Counted from the first letter of the stretch, positions 1 to 7,953 are shown. The stretch: DNA of 64,000 nt from Bacteroidaceae bacterium (GCA_024398435.1 JAKSJD010000005.1:62001-126000), one strand, 5' to 3'. The notes: generated by a model from the sequence alone, not told the origin. Program-made: numbers and translations.

Positions 1-1
1 A

Positions 2-1222
2 TTCCACGTATTGCCACAGTACTTGTATTCGAAAGAAGAAATCGCCGCAGGATATCGCAGTAAGAAGCCAACAGATGAAGGATATAAGGAGGCATATAAT
101 GGAACTTATAGTTCTGACATCTTGAATTCATGGGGAACGGTAGATGGTGACAATAGTGAGACTGCAAGGGCTGACGGAAATTATTTCACTTCTACTTTCC
201 CTGAAGTCAAAAAGACATATGTCCCAGGTCAGTGGGTAACATTCTGTATGCCAGAATCTGAAATATTCTTTGAGATTACAGATGCTGATGGAAAACTCGC
301 TAATCAATCGTTCGTAGATCTTAACGAAGAAACAAAAGCAAAAGTACAAAAAGAACAATCAAGTGAGATAGACCCAACGCCAGGAGGCCAAGAAAATTTC
401 GTGAAGGAACGTCCTGCAGCAACTACTGATGCCGCTTCTGGATTCCTGAAGTATAATTTTGAATATGGTTGGGATAAATATGATGGTTTCGGCCCAGGAT
501 GCGAGGTTGCCATAATGACAGATGCATGGGAAGATGCTATAGATCCTAATCTCTATCATGCTCGTTTCGATCTTATCAATATTGATCAAATTCAGCCAAA
601 CACTCCTTATCTGATTTGCCCAATGCTTGAAGAAGGTGCAAGTCAAGCTGATCTCAACATCTGCCTGTGGACAGATGAAGACATGCGACGTAAAGAATTT
701 GTAGATAATATGGGAGCATATCCTCACACCATTACAAAACACACCGAAGGCACACACAAAGACTCAAAACTCAACCCTGGCCACAAGAAACCTGCATATG
801 TAAATATGATTGGACAAATCGACCGTGGTTTAACAAATGCTCTCCAGCCATATGATATCTACTTCAAGTCAGCAGGTCCAGGTTGGGTAACAGACTCCAA
901 AAGACATATCGGCGACTTCAAGATGGTACCAGAAGGAGGAACAACATATCTGCATTCATGCTCAGCCTACTGGAACGTAGTTGTAGAAGAAGGAAAGTTG
1001 AACAGCGGAGGTTATGTATCTCAAGTGAAATTGGGTTCTGTTGCTGAATTCGATGCTGTTCCTGCTGATCCAACCGCAATCAACGAGATTCAGAATGACA
1101 AGCCTGCACGTATTGTAGTGGATGGTATTTATGACATGAACGGCCGCAAGCTCGACGTTGACCAGAGTCAACTTCCACAAGGCATGTACATTGTGAATGG
1201 TAAGAAAGTGTTGAATAAATAA
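2..1222 (+). CDS. Secreted protein with C-terminal sorting tail (5' end cut off)
   Basis: The frame is open to the left edge, so the real start lies upstream; the in-frame TTG near base 11 should not be taken as a start. I do not recognise the body of the protein: about 400 residues are visible, acidic and rich in Asn, Asp and Gly, as in exported beta-rich proteins. The end is informative: a segment reading GIYDMNGRKLDVDQSQLPQG followed by MYIVNGKKVLNK matches the short C-terminal tails of three other proteins in this window and resembles type IX secretion (Por) sorting domains. Export and surface attachment are therefore inferred. A 70-residue gene follows after 20 bases and is probably cotranscribed. 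Function unknown. Confidence 0.75.
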   Translation, partial: FHVLPQYLYSKEEIAAGYRSKKPTDEGYKEAYNGTYSSDILNSWGTVDGDNSETARADGNYFTSTFPEVKKTYVPGQWVTFCMPESEIFFEITDADGKLANQSFVDLNEETKAKVQKEQSSEIDPTPGGQENFVKERPAATTDAASGFLKYNFEYGWDKYDGFGPGCEVAIMTDAWEDAIDPNLYHARFDLINIDQIQPNTPYLICPMLEEGASQADLNICLWTDEDMRRKEFVDNMGAYPHTITKHTEGTHKDSKLNPGHKKPAYVNMIGQIDRGLTNALQPYDIYFKSAGPGWVTDSKRHIGDFKMVPEGGTTYLHSCSAYWNVVVEEGKLNSGGYVSQVKLGSVAEFDAVPADPTAINEIQNDKPARIVVDGIYDMNGRKLDVDQSQLPQGMYIVNGKKVLNK

Positions 1223-1242
1223 AATGAAAGGAGAACTAAATT

Positions 1243-1455
1243 ATGAAGAAATCATATATAGCACCAGAGCTGAAACTTTCTGAAGGACAACAATGCGAGG
1301 TATTGATGCTGAGCGACCTAAAGCCAAAAGTTGAAGGTGAGGTATTCGACCAAGAGGGAAATTCGCACGGTACAATCGGTTGGGGTGGTTTCGGAAATGA
1401 CAATTTCGGCGATGCCAAGCATCACGGATGGGATGTCTTCGGAGGTGAAGAATAA
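1243..1455 (+). CDS. Small glycine-rich peptide, MKKSYIAPE type
   Basis: This 70-residue protein starts with ATG 20 bases after the previous stop, in an AT-rich leader without a Shine-Dalgarno sequence. The N-terminus MKKSYIAPELKL resembles the opening of many small Prevotella proteins of unknown role that begin MKK-x-Y-x-x-P. The second half is rich in Gly, Asn, Asp and His (for example GWGGFGNDNFGDAKHHGW) and has no hydrophobic segment, so it is neither a membrane protein nor a classical signal-peptide protein. A leader plus a Gly/Asn/His-rich core recalls ribosomally made peptide precursors, but no modifying enzyme is visible next to it. It may form a unit with the sorted protein upstream. 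Real gene likely; function unknown. Confidence 0.7.
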   Translation: MKKSYIAPELKLSEGQQCEVLMLSDLKPKVEGEVFDQEGNSHGTIGWGGFGNDNFGDAKHHGWDVFGGEE

Positions 1456-1471
1456 TCCAAATACATGCCAA

Positions 1472-1687
1472 TTCTCTCGAAAGAGAAATGAAGATATAAC
1501 GCTGCGAAGCGTGACGTACTTTTTCTAAGTACTTGAATTTTGTTTATACTATTATCTATTGGGCGTTGATTCACGACAAAGGGTTTGCCTCAAACGTCGT
1601 GAGATGCCAATGAGTCACACTCGAATACAACACACACATAGTTATTTGTTAATTCACTTTGTCAGCCTCAGCATTGCTGGGGCTGAC
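1472..1687 (+). other. Structured intergenic stretch with serial stem-loops
   Basis: Between the small peptide gene and rlmD no gene is visible, but a chain of hairpins is. They are TTCTCT-cgaa-AGAGAA at 1472-1487, ACGCT-gcga-AGCGT at 1499-1512, GTACT/AGTAC at 1516-1533, a two-part stem TCACGAC/GTCGTGA with inner GTTTG/CAAAC at 1571-1602, and a 12-bp stem at 1661-1687. The first two have four-base loops with strong closing pairs. It could be the 3' untranslated region of the upstream operon or a small RNA. No convincing promoter is seen inside; TATCTATTG at 1553-1561 is a weak match to the local consensus. Confidence 0.4.
1661..1687 (+). terminator. Stem-loop after the small peptide gene
   Basis: A 12-bp stem (GTCAGCCTCAGC against GCTGGGGCTGAC, with one T-G pair) and a 3-base loop, followed by AT-rich sequence without a long T run. 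It probably ends the rightward transcript. Confidence 0.55.
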
Positions 1688-1706
1688 ATATTATATACCG
1701 ACATAA

Positions 1707-1738
1707 AAGAGCCGTAACAATAAAATGCTACGGCTCTT
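1707..1738 (-). terminator. Terminator of rlmD
   Basis: A perfect 10-bp stem, AAGAGCCGTA against TACGGCTCTT, lies 42 bases beyond the rlmD stop. Read on the minus strand the stem is followed by TTTTATG, which fits an intrinsic terminator for the leftward gene. Confidence 0.7.
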
Positions 1739-1779
1739 ATGATAAGTATAATTTTCTTCAAGCTAACGCCCTACTCACT

Positions 1780-3204
1780 CTACTCTCTTCGCTCAAGCAA
1801 CACCACATTCTCCACATGCTGAGTGTGAGGAAACATATCCACTGGCTGAACCTTCACAACACGATATGACCCATCCAACAACTGAAGATCACGAGCCTGA
1901 GTGGCTGGATTGCAACTCACATACACAATCCTCGACGGACTCGCAAACAATATCGTATCTATCACATCCTGATGCATTCCAGCACGAGGAGGATCCGTGA
2001 TAATCACATCCGGACGACCATACTGCTCGATGAAACCACGATTCAGGATATCCTTCATGTCACCCGCAAAAAACAAAGTATTGTCGATACCATTCAACCC
2101 ACTGTTCACCTTCGCATCCTCAATCGCCTCTGGAACATACTCGATACCAATCACCCTGCGAGCACCACGACTCACGAAATTAGCAATCGTACCCGTACCC
2201 GTATACAAGTCATACACCAACTCATCACCCGTCAATCCCGCAAAATCACGTGCCACACAATACAGATTGTAAGCCTGGTCGGTATTCGTCTGATAAAAAC
2301 TCTTCGGACCCACCTTAAACCTCAAACCCTCCATCTCCTCATAGATATGATCCGTGCCGCGGAACACACACACCGGCTGATCCCCAATCGTATCATTACA
2401 CTTATGATTATCCACATACAGCAACGAAGTAATCTCCGGGAACTCATCAGCCACATGCTCCATCAAAGCCATCACACTTCTGCGCTCTTCCTCCGACTCA
2501 ATCCTAAACTGCATCACCACCATCAACTCTCCCGTATTGCTGTTCCTAACCATCATACTGCGGAGCAAACCCACATTCTGCTTCAAGTCGTAGAACGACA
2601 GCCCATGCTCAATCGCATACCTCCGAATCTCATTCCTGATCCTATTCTGAACATCATCCATAAGCCAGCAACGATCAATATCCAATATCTTATCAAACGC
2701 ACCCGCAATATGGAATCCCACAGCATTACGCTCCTTAATCTCACGATCGCCATCTGCAATCTCCTCCTCCGTCATCCAACGCTTACAAGAAAAGCCAAAC
2801 TCAAGCTTATTCCTATACTCACGAGTCTTCACACTACCCAGAATCGGACTCACCTCAGGCAACTCTATATGACCGATACGAGTCAGATTATCCACAATCT
2901 GCTGCTGCTTCCATCTAAGCTGCTCATCATACTTCAGACACTGCCACTTGCAACCGCCACACACACCGAAATGCTCACAAAACGGCTCCTCACGATCCTC
3001 CGAAAGCTTATGGAAACCCACAGCAACAGCCTCCATGAAACTGTGCTTCTTCCTCTTCACCTGCAAATCCACCACATCACCCGGAACCACATATGGCACA
3101 AACACCACCTTATCGTCAACCCTTGCCAAAGCCTTTCCCTCGGCAGCAACTGCAGTTATCTCTATATTCTCCAACAATGGGAGTTTCTTCTTATCCCTTC
3201 TCAC
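1780..3204 (-). CDS. rlmD: 23S rRNA (uracil-5-)-methyltransferase, RlmD/RumA family
   Basis: This 474-residue protein methylates a uridine at C5 in 23S rRNA (U1939 in E. coli for RlmD), using S-adenosylmethionine. Family marks are visible: an N-terminal TRAM-like region (about 5-60) with VPGDVVDLQV; the iron-sulfur cysteines in CEHFGVCGGCKWQC near residue 75; the SAM-binding motif YDLYTGTGTI; DPPRAG; and the catalytic-cysteine motif VYVSCNPAT near the end. The start is GTG at 3204, since the frame closes upstream within five codons. A leftward TATCTTTGC promoter lies about 40 bases upstream inside a repeated element, and a strong hairpin follows the stop. The RlmD versus RlmC paralogue assignment is less certain than the family. 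Cytoplasmic housekeeping enzyme, standalone transcript. Confidence 0.9.
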   Translation of the reverse strand: MRRDKKKLPLLENIEITAVAAEGKALARVDDKVVFVPYVVPGDVVDLQVKRKKHSFMEAVAVGFHKLSEDREEPFCEHFGVCGGCKWQCLKYDEQLRWKQQQIVDNLTRIGHIELPEVSPILGSVKTREYRNKLEFGFSCKRWMTEEEIADGDREIKERNAVGFHIAGAFDKILDIDRCWLMDDVQNRIRNEIRRYAIEHGLSFYDLKQNVGLLRSMMVRNSNTGELMVVMQFRIESEEERRSVMALMEHVADEFPEITSLLYVDNHKCNDTIGDQPVCVFRGTDHIYEEMEGLRFKVGPKSFYQTNTDQAYNLYCVARDFAGLTGDELVYDLYTGTGTIANFVSRGARRVIGIEYVPEAIEDAKVNSGLNGIDNTLFFAGDMKDILNRGFIEQYGRPDVIITDPPRAGMHQDVIDTILFASPSRIVYVSCNPATQARDLQLLDGSYRVVKVQPVDMFPHTQHVENVVLLERRE

Positions 3205-3245
3205 TATATTATAATATTATATAATGTGTAACTTAATTTCCGCTT

Positions 3246-3254
3246 GCAAAGATA
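3246..3254 (-). promoter_or_regulatory. Bacteroidetes -7 promoter element for rlmD
   Basis: On the minus strand this reads TATCTTTGC, a full match to TAnnTTTGC, about 40 bases before the rlmD GTG start. It is the first part of the repeat also found twice upstream of rarA. Confidence 0.7.
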
Positions 3255-3351
3255 GTGCAAATCGAGCGAAGTACAAAAGAAAAGTCACAAAAACTTTTAT
3301 TTTTACTTCCGAGTGCAGCCTATCTCGCGAGCCAAAGGCAAGAAAGATAGT
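3246..3351 (+). repeat. Promoter-carrying intergenic repeat, diverged copy
   Basis: It runs from GCAAAGATAGTGCAAATCGA through TTATTTTTACTTCCGAG and CAGCCTATCTCGCGAGCC to AAGAAAGATAGT. It matches the two tandem units at 15070-15223 with scattered differences and in the same orientation. In both places it sits directly upstream of a leftward gene and supplies its TATCTTTGC promoter. Confidence 0.75.
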
Positions 3352-3383
3352 AAAAAAATACACAATGGAGATTGCAGAACCTA

Positions 3384-3453
3384 CTATTTCAACAAAAAAA
3401 CAAAAAAATCCTCCATCCAGCATCCCACATCCCACATTTTTTACTACCTTTGC
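3384..3453 (+). repeat. Duplicated promoter cassette with CCnnCAT heptamers, copy 1
   Basis: It shares with 5735-5805 the order CTATTTCAA, an A-rich run, four 7-bp units (CCTCCAT, CCAGCAT, CCCACAT, CCCACAT at 3410-3437), then T-rich sequence and TAnnTTTGC. The heptamer array occupies the place where the -33 region is expected. Confidence 0.65.
3445..3453 (+). promoter_or_regulatory. -7 promoter element for the oxidoreductase gene
   Basis: TACCTTTGC matches TAnnTTTGC. Only four bases (AAAC) separate it from the ATG at 3458, so the transcript would be leaderless or nearly so. Confidence 0.65.
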
Positions 3454-3457
3454 AAAC

Positions 3458-4450
3458 ATGAAAGCAAAAGACGAGATAAGATGGGGATTCATCGGTTGCG
3501 GAGAAGTGACCGAAAAGAAAAGCGGACCAGCATTCGGCAAGATCGAAGGCTCAAAAGTAGTTGCAGTCATGAGCCGCGACAAGGCAAAAGCCAAGTCGTA
3601 CGCACAACGACACAACATACAACGATACTACACCGACCCTACCGAACTCATCAACGACCCACACGTCAACGCCATCTACATCGCTACCCCACCTTCCTCA
3701 CACGCCACATTCGCCATCATGGCAATGAGAGCCGGAAAACCCGTCTACGTAGAAAAACCTCTCGCCGCAAGCTATGAAGACTGCCTCAGAGTGAACAAAG
3801 TATCCGAACAAACAGGAGTGCCCTGCTTCGTGGCATACTACCGACGATATCTCGACTACTTCCAGAAAGTAAAACAACTCGCACACAGCGGACAAATCGG
3901 AAAAATACTCTCCGTACAAATCCGTTTCGCAGTACCTCCACGCGAACTCGACTACAACAAGACCAACCTCCCATGGCGACTCCAACCCGACATCGCCGGA
4001 GGTGGAGGATACTTCTACGACCTCGCTTCCCACCAACTCGACCTACTCCAAAACATGTTCGGAGTAATCATCGAAGCCGAAGGATACGGAACCAACATGG
4101 CCGGACTCTACAAAGTGGAAGACACATTCAACGCTTGCTTCAAATTCGCATGCGGAATCACAGGATCCGGCAGCTGGTGCTTCGTAGCACACGACTCCGC
4201 ACGTACCGACCGAATCGAAATCGTAGGCGACAAAGGAATGATCTGCTTCTCAGTATTCGACTACACACCCGTGGCACTCCACACCGAAGAAGGACGAAAG
4301 GAATTCATAATCCCCAATCCCGAACACGTGCAACTCCCACTCATCCAATCCATCGTCGACCACCTCAGAGGAAAAGCCACCTGCGAATGCGACTCCATCA
4401 GCGCAACTCCAACCAACTGGGTGATGGACAAGATTCTCGGAAAATTCTAA
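3458..4450 (+). CDS. Gfo/Idh/MocA-family NAD(P)-dependent oxidoreductase
   Basis: This 330-residue cytoplasmic dehydrogenase has the N-terminal Rossmann signature WGFIGCGEVTEKKSGPAF (residues 9-26), ATPPSSH near 77-82, and the family motif VEKPLA (98-103) whose lysine is normally catalytic. The C-terminal part has GGGYFYDLASHQLDLLQ, the usual second-domain motif. The substrate is unknown; family members act on sugars, inositols or related compounds. The open frame extends much further upstream, but ATG 3458 is chosen because it lies directly before the Rossmann fold. It follows a TTTGC promoter by only four bases. A DUF4421 gene begins 32 bases after the stop and is probably cotranscribed. 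Codons here favour C and A endings (CGA, CTC, ACC) more than in the neighbouring glycoside hydrolases. Confidence 0.88.
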   Translation: MKAKDEIRWGFIGCGEVTEKKSGPAFGKIEGSKVVAVMSRDKAKAKSYAQRHNIQRYYTDPTELINDPHVNAIYIATPPSSHATFAIMAMRAGKPVYVEKPLAASYEDCLRVNKVSEQTGVPCFVAYYRRYLDYFQKVKQLAHSGQIGKILSVQIRFAVPPRELDYNKTNLPWRLQPDIAGGGGYFYDLASHQLDLLQNMFGVIIEAEGYGTNMAGLYKVEDTFNACFKFACGITGSGSWCFVAHDSARTDRIEIVGDKGMICFSVFDYTPVALHTEEGRKEFIIPNPEHVQLPLIQSIVDHLRGKATCECDSISATPTNWVMDKILGKF

Positions 4451-4482
4451 ACCCAACCAACCAATACAACCACCAAAAAGAA

Positions 4483-5643
4483 ATGAAACGAATCGGACTC
4501 ATACTCCCACTCCTACTCTCATTCCTCAGCTCCACAGCCCAGGAACCAGCCGACTCGTTATCCCTACCCGATTCACTCAACCACACCGACACAACACAAA
4601 TCTACAAACCAATCAACTTCGAACAAGAACTCGACAACATCGTCAGAACCAAGAAAAAACCATTCTACTCCTACATCTTCGACGCAGCCGATGCCGTCAC
4701 CAACTTCTTCATGGGATGCGACACAAACTACGTCACACCACAACTATATGAATTCACGGCACAAGCCGAACTATCATACATCCACGACTACTACCGAATG
4801 AACTCCAACCAAAGCGGACAAGCCACACACATGACCATCCAGTCGGGCAATCCACTCGTTCTTGGAGGATACGTATATTGGAGCATCTTAGGATACGGAC
4901 ATTCCATCAACCTTGAAGACATTGGCAGACACAAAGGAAAAACCAACGCAACCGGACGACGAAACTCCTTCGTACTCAACACAGCACGCATCATCGCCGA
5001 AGTCTACACATTCCGTTCAGGAAAATCAGCCGAATTCACATCCATATCAAACATCGACCTCAAGGGACACGACCGCAAATTCACCGGACTCAACTCCAAA
5101 TGCGTCGGAATAGATGCACAATACATCTTCAACCACAAGAAATACTCATGGCCAGCTGCTTTCGGAGAAAACGCCGTACAACGGAAAAGCGCCGGATCGT
5201 GGAAACTCGGATTTGCCTACAACCACATGAACATCACCTTCAACAGCGAAGAACTCTCCGACTACATAGCAAGCCAAATCGACACCACACTGCTCTTCAA
5301 CAAAGTATCCTACAAAGACTATGCAGTCAGCGTAGGCTACGGATACAATTGCGTACTCCGAAAAAACTGCCTCCTCGCCGTATCCATCCTGCCATCAATC
5401 GGATACCGACAGTCAGACATTACCGACGAACAGATGGACAAAGACATACTCCGAAAAATCAGCACCGACGTATTCTTCCGCACAAGCCTCTTCTGGAACA
5501 ACACCAAATACTTCAGCGGAATCGTAGTCGACCTACATACCTATGCCTACCGCCAAAAACGATTCGGACTCACCAATTCATACGGAACCATCAAATACAT
5601 TCTTGGATTCAACTTCCTTAAAAAGAAACAATACAAGAAATAA
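4483..5643 (+). CDS. DUF4421 outer-membrane-like protein
   Basis: This 386-residue protein starts at ATG 4483 with a clear signal peptide (MKRIGLILPLLLSFLSSTAQ, cleavage likely after Ala-Gln). The open frame runs far upstream through the previous gene, so the start rests on the signal peptide. The segment MGCDTNYVTPQLYEFTAQAE around 80-100 and the alternating aromatic and polar strands in the second half (such as YKDYAVSVGYGYNC and ILGFNFLKKK) fit the DUF4421 family, thought to form outer-membrane beta barrels. It lies 32 bases behind the oxidoreductase and is likely in the same operon. Function unknown. A 28-bp tandem repeat follows. Confidence 0.8.
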   Translation: MKRIGLILPLLLSFLSSTAQEPADSLSLPDSLNHTDTTQIYKPINFEQELDNIVRTKKKPFYSYIFDAADAVTNFFMGCDTNYVTPQLYEFTAQAELSYIHDYYRMNSNQSGQATHMTIQSGNPLVLGGYVYWSILGYGHSINLEDIGRHKGKTNATGRRNSFVLNTARIIAEVYTFRSGKSAEFTSISNIDLKGHDRKFTGLNSKCVGIDAQYIFNHKKYSWPAAFGENAVQRKSAGSWKLGFAYNHMNITFNSEELSDYIASQIDTTLLFNKVSYKDYAVSVGYGYNCVLRKNCLLAVSILPSIGYRQSDITDEQMDKDILRKISTDVFFRTSLFWNNTKYFSGIVVDLHTYAYRQKRFGLTNSYGTIKYILGFNFLKKKQYKK

Positions 5644-5652
5644 TACAATGTA

Positions 5653-5734
5653 GAATGAAGAATGGAAAATTGATAATGGAGAATGAAGAATGGAAAATTG
5701 ATAATGGAGAATGAAGAATGTAGAATGGAAAATG
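5653..5734. repeat. 28-bp tandem repeat
   Basis: Two perfect units of 28 bp at 5653-5680 and 5681-5708 begin GAATGAAGAATGG and end TTGATAATGGA; a partial third unit diverges at 5721. On the minus strand it reads as CATTCTTCATTCTCCATT-type sequence, common between genes of this order. No coding frame is supported here. Confidence 0.8.
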
Positions 5735-5805
5735 TCTATTTCAATAAAAAAAACAAAAAAATCCTGCATCCTGCATCCTGCATCCCGCATTTTTATTATC
5801 TTTGC
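5735..5805 (+). repeat. Duplicated promoter cassette with CCnnCAT heptamers, copy 2
   Basis: TCTATTTCAATA, an A-rich run, then CCTGCAT three times and CCCGCAT (5763-5790), followed within seven bases by TATCTTTGC. It has the same architecture as 3384-3453. Confidence 0.65.
5797..5805 (+). promoter_or_regulatory. -7 promoter element for the GH43 gene
   Basis: TATCTTTGC, a full consensus match, 50 bases before the ATG at 5856. This gives a normal-length untranslated leader. Confidence 0.75.
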
Positions 5806-5855
5806 AGCAATAAATCACATCGAACAATACACAAAACCTTATAACAACAAACATT

Positions 5856-7856
5856 ATGGTAAAAAAGATTTCAACATTCGTAACAGCATTACTGCTCGGA
5901 CTGTCAGCAAATGCTCAAAACCCTTACCTCCCACTTTGGGAACATGTACCTGATGGAGAACCTCGCGTATTTGAAGACCCAGACAATCCTGGAAAACTCC
6001 GTGTATATATCATTGGTTCACACGATGTACGCGGCAACAGCTATTGCGGACCAGATATCCGTGCATGGTCAGCTCCAGTGGAAGACCTCAGCAACTGGCG
6101 CGACGAAGGTCCTATCTTCACATATCACATCCAAAACCAATGGGACGTAATGTATGCTCCCGACCTTGTAGAAATCAAGCAGAAAGACGGAAGTAAAGTC
6201 TACTACCTCTACCCTCACAGCCGCGGCCCTATGCGTGAAGCAATGGTTTGCAAGGGAAACCGTCCTGACGGACCTTTCACTCCACTCAATGTTTCAGAAG
6301 ACGGAACTCGCACACTCCAAGGCAGTGTGTTCGGTTTCGACCCTTCTGTCTATATCGAAACAATCACCGACAAGAACGACCCAGACTATGAAATCGGTTT
6401 CCGCGCCTATGGTTATTGGGGATTCCAGCGCTCATCTGCTGCTCAAATCGACCAAAAGACAATGTGGAGCGTACGCCCTGGAACTGAAGTTATCCCATAC
6501 TTCATCCCAGCAAGCCAAAGCTACGGACGAGTAAGAGAAATCCCTGGTGCTAAATTCGCTGTATATGAAGGCGAAGACCTCGGAACATTCAACTTCTTCG
6601 AAGCATCTTCAATCCGCAAGGTAGGCAACAAGTACGTATGGGTATTCAGCGGTCACTCAGGTCCTGACTATGGAATGGGAAGTTCAAACTCTACACTTCG
6701 CTATGCCTATGCCGACAGCCCTATAGGTCCATGGAAGAATGGTGGCGTATTGGTTGACTCTCGCGGTCCTGTTCAGAACGAAGACGGAACTCGCCTCATG
6801 GGTGGTTATTCCGGCCACAACACACACGGAAGTCTCCAGTGTGTAAACGACCAGTGGTACGTATTCTACCATCGTGCTCCACGTGGATTCGGTAATGCAC
6901 GCCAGTCAATGGTAGCTCCTGTCACTGTCATCAACGACAACAAGACAGTAGCAGAAGGCGGTAAGATTCAGATTGTAGGCTATTCAGCAGATGCTCCAGA
7001 CCACGTTTGGACTGCAAAGGACAGCAATGGTCACGAATACAGAGGTGCAGAAGTAACATCTGAAGGTTTCCAAATCTTCGGTCTTGCTCCTTACAACTAC
7101 TATTCAGCAGGCTATGCTTGCTTCCTTTCAAACTTGGGCAACCAGCAGGATTCTTGGGATGTTTGGGACAACAACATGGAAATCACCAACATCAAGAATA
7201 AGGAAATCATCGGTTACAAGTACTTTGGTTTCGGCGGACTCAAGAAAGCTGACCGTGGTATCAAGCCATTCGAAGGAACTGCAGCAAACAACAAGACTGC
7301 TTTCAACCTCTTCCTTACTCCACAGACTAACGAATCTTTCAAGGTTCAGATTTGGCTCGACGGACCTTATGCCAACACTACTTGGAACGGAAAGAAGATT
7401 GCTGAAATCGTTGTTCCAGCTGGCAAGCAAGGTCAGTTTGGCAAATATACAGTCGATGTAAGCGGTGCTGTTGACAAACTCGGAGGCAAGCACGCTATCT
7501 TCCTCGTTGCTGAAGGTGCCGACGGACAGTCACTCTTCAATCTTCGCGGACTTGGATTCAGCAAGAAGGGTCAATCACTCGAATGCCCTGTTGTTCCAAC
7601 TGTAAGCATCAAGATAAATGGCGAAGCTGTTGAACTCCCTGCTAATCCAACTCGTTCTACAAACCAGAACGGATACGTTGACGGAACCAACTACGACGTG
7701 AACTTCAAGGCAATCGCACGTCCTTACAATGTTGTAGCTACAAGCGACAACAAGAATGTGAAGATCGACACAAAGGTTGAGAATTCACTCGTCAAGGTTA
7801 AGTGTACTTACAACGGAAAGAAGAAGGTTTACAACATCAACATTCCTCAGGAATAA
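5856..7856 (+). CDS. Secreted family 43 glycoside hydrolase with CBM6-like domain
   Basis: This 666-residue enzyme has a signal peptide (cleavage after SANAQ, about residue 21). The GH43 five-bladed propeller follows: Asp41 in EPRVFEDPD is the expected general base, Asp162 in FGFDPSVYI the pKa-modulating aspartate, and Glu249 in FFEASSIRK the general acid. His324 in HNTHGSLQ matches the metal/water-binding histidine near the family C-terminus. Residues about 405-565 look like a CBM6 beta-sandwich (YKYFGFGG, VQIWLDGPYAN, GKHAIFLVAEG). The family removes arabinose or xylose from arabinoxylan or arabinan; the exact substrate is not readable. It has its own TTTGC promoter and a terminator after the stop. 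A GH29 lipoprotein gene follows. Confidence 0.9.
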   Translation: MVKKISTFVTALLLGLSANAQNPYLPLWEHVPDGEPRVFEDPDNPGKLRVYIIGSHDVRGNSYCGPDIRAWSAPVEDLSNWRDEGPIFTYHIQNQWDVMYAPDLVEIKQKDGSKVYYLYPHSRGPMREAMVCKGNRPDGPFTPLNVSEDGTRTLQGSVFGFDPSVYIETITDKNDPDYEIGFRAYGYWGFQRSSAAQIDQKTMWSVRPGTEVIPYFIPASQSYGRVREIPGAKFAVYEGEDLGTFNFFEASSIRKVGNKYVWVFSGHSGPDYGMGSSNSTLRYAYADSPIGPWKNGGVLVDSRGPVQNEDGTRLMGGYSGHNTHGSLQCVNDQWYVFYHRAPRGFGNARQSMVAPVTVINDNKTVAEGGKIQIVGYSADAPDHVWTAKDSNGHEYRGAEVTSEGFQIFGLAPYNYYSAGYACFLSNLGNQQDSWDVWDNNMEITNIKNKEIIGYKYFGFGGLKKADRGIKPFEGTAANNKTAFNLFLTPQTNESFKVQIWLDGPYANTTWNGKKIAEIVVPAGKQGQFGKYTVDVSGAVDKLGGKHAIFLVAEGADGQSLFNLRGLGFSKKGQSLECPVVPTVSIKINGEAVELPANPTRSTNQNGYVDGTNYDVNFKAIARPYNVVATSDNKNVKIDTKVENSLVKVKCTYNGKKKVYNINIPQE

Positions 7857-7880
7857 TCTTTCCACATAATATACGACAAT

Positions 7881-7907
7881 AAACCCTCCCCCAACACGGG
7901 AGGGTTT
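7881..7907 (+). terminator. Terminator after the GH43 gene
   Basis: A perfect 10-bp stem, AAACCCTCCC against GGGAGGGTTT, with a 7-base loop, 24 bases after the stop. Confidence 0.75.
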
Positions 7908-7953
7908 ATACATTAAGCCAACAAAGGAAATAACCAATAATAACATTCAACAA

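Noticed and set aside
1972..3231. 419-residue open frame on the plus strand
   Set aside because: It lies opposite rlmD, whose motifs are clear; the translation is basic, repetitive and without domains.
3224..3457. Upstream extension of the oxidoreductase frame
   Set aside because: It crosses the promoter-carrying repeat and the promoter itself; the real protein starts at 3458.
3973..4482. Upstream extension of the DUF4421 frame
   Set aside because: It runs inside the oxidoreductase gene in another frame; the signal peptide fixes the start at 4483.
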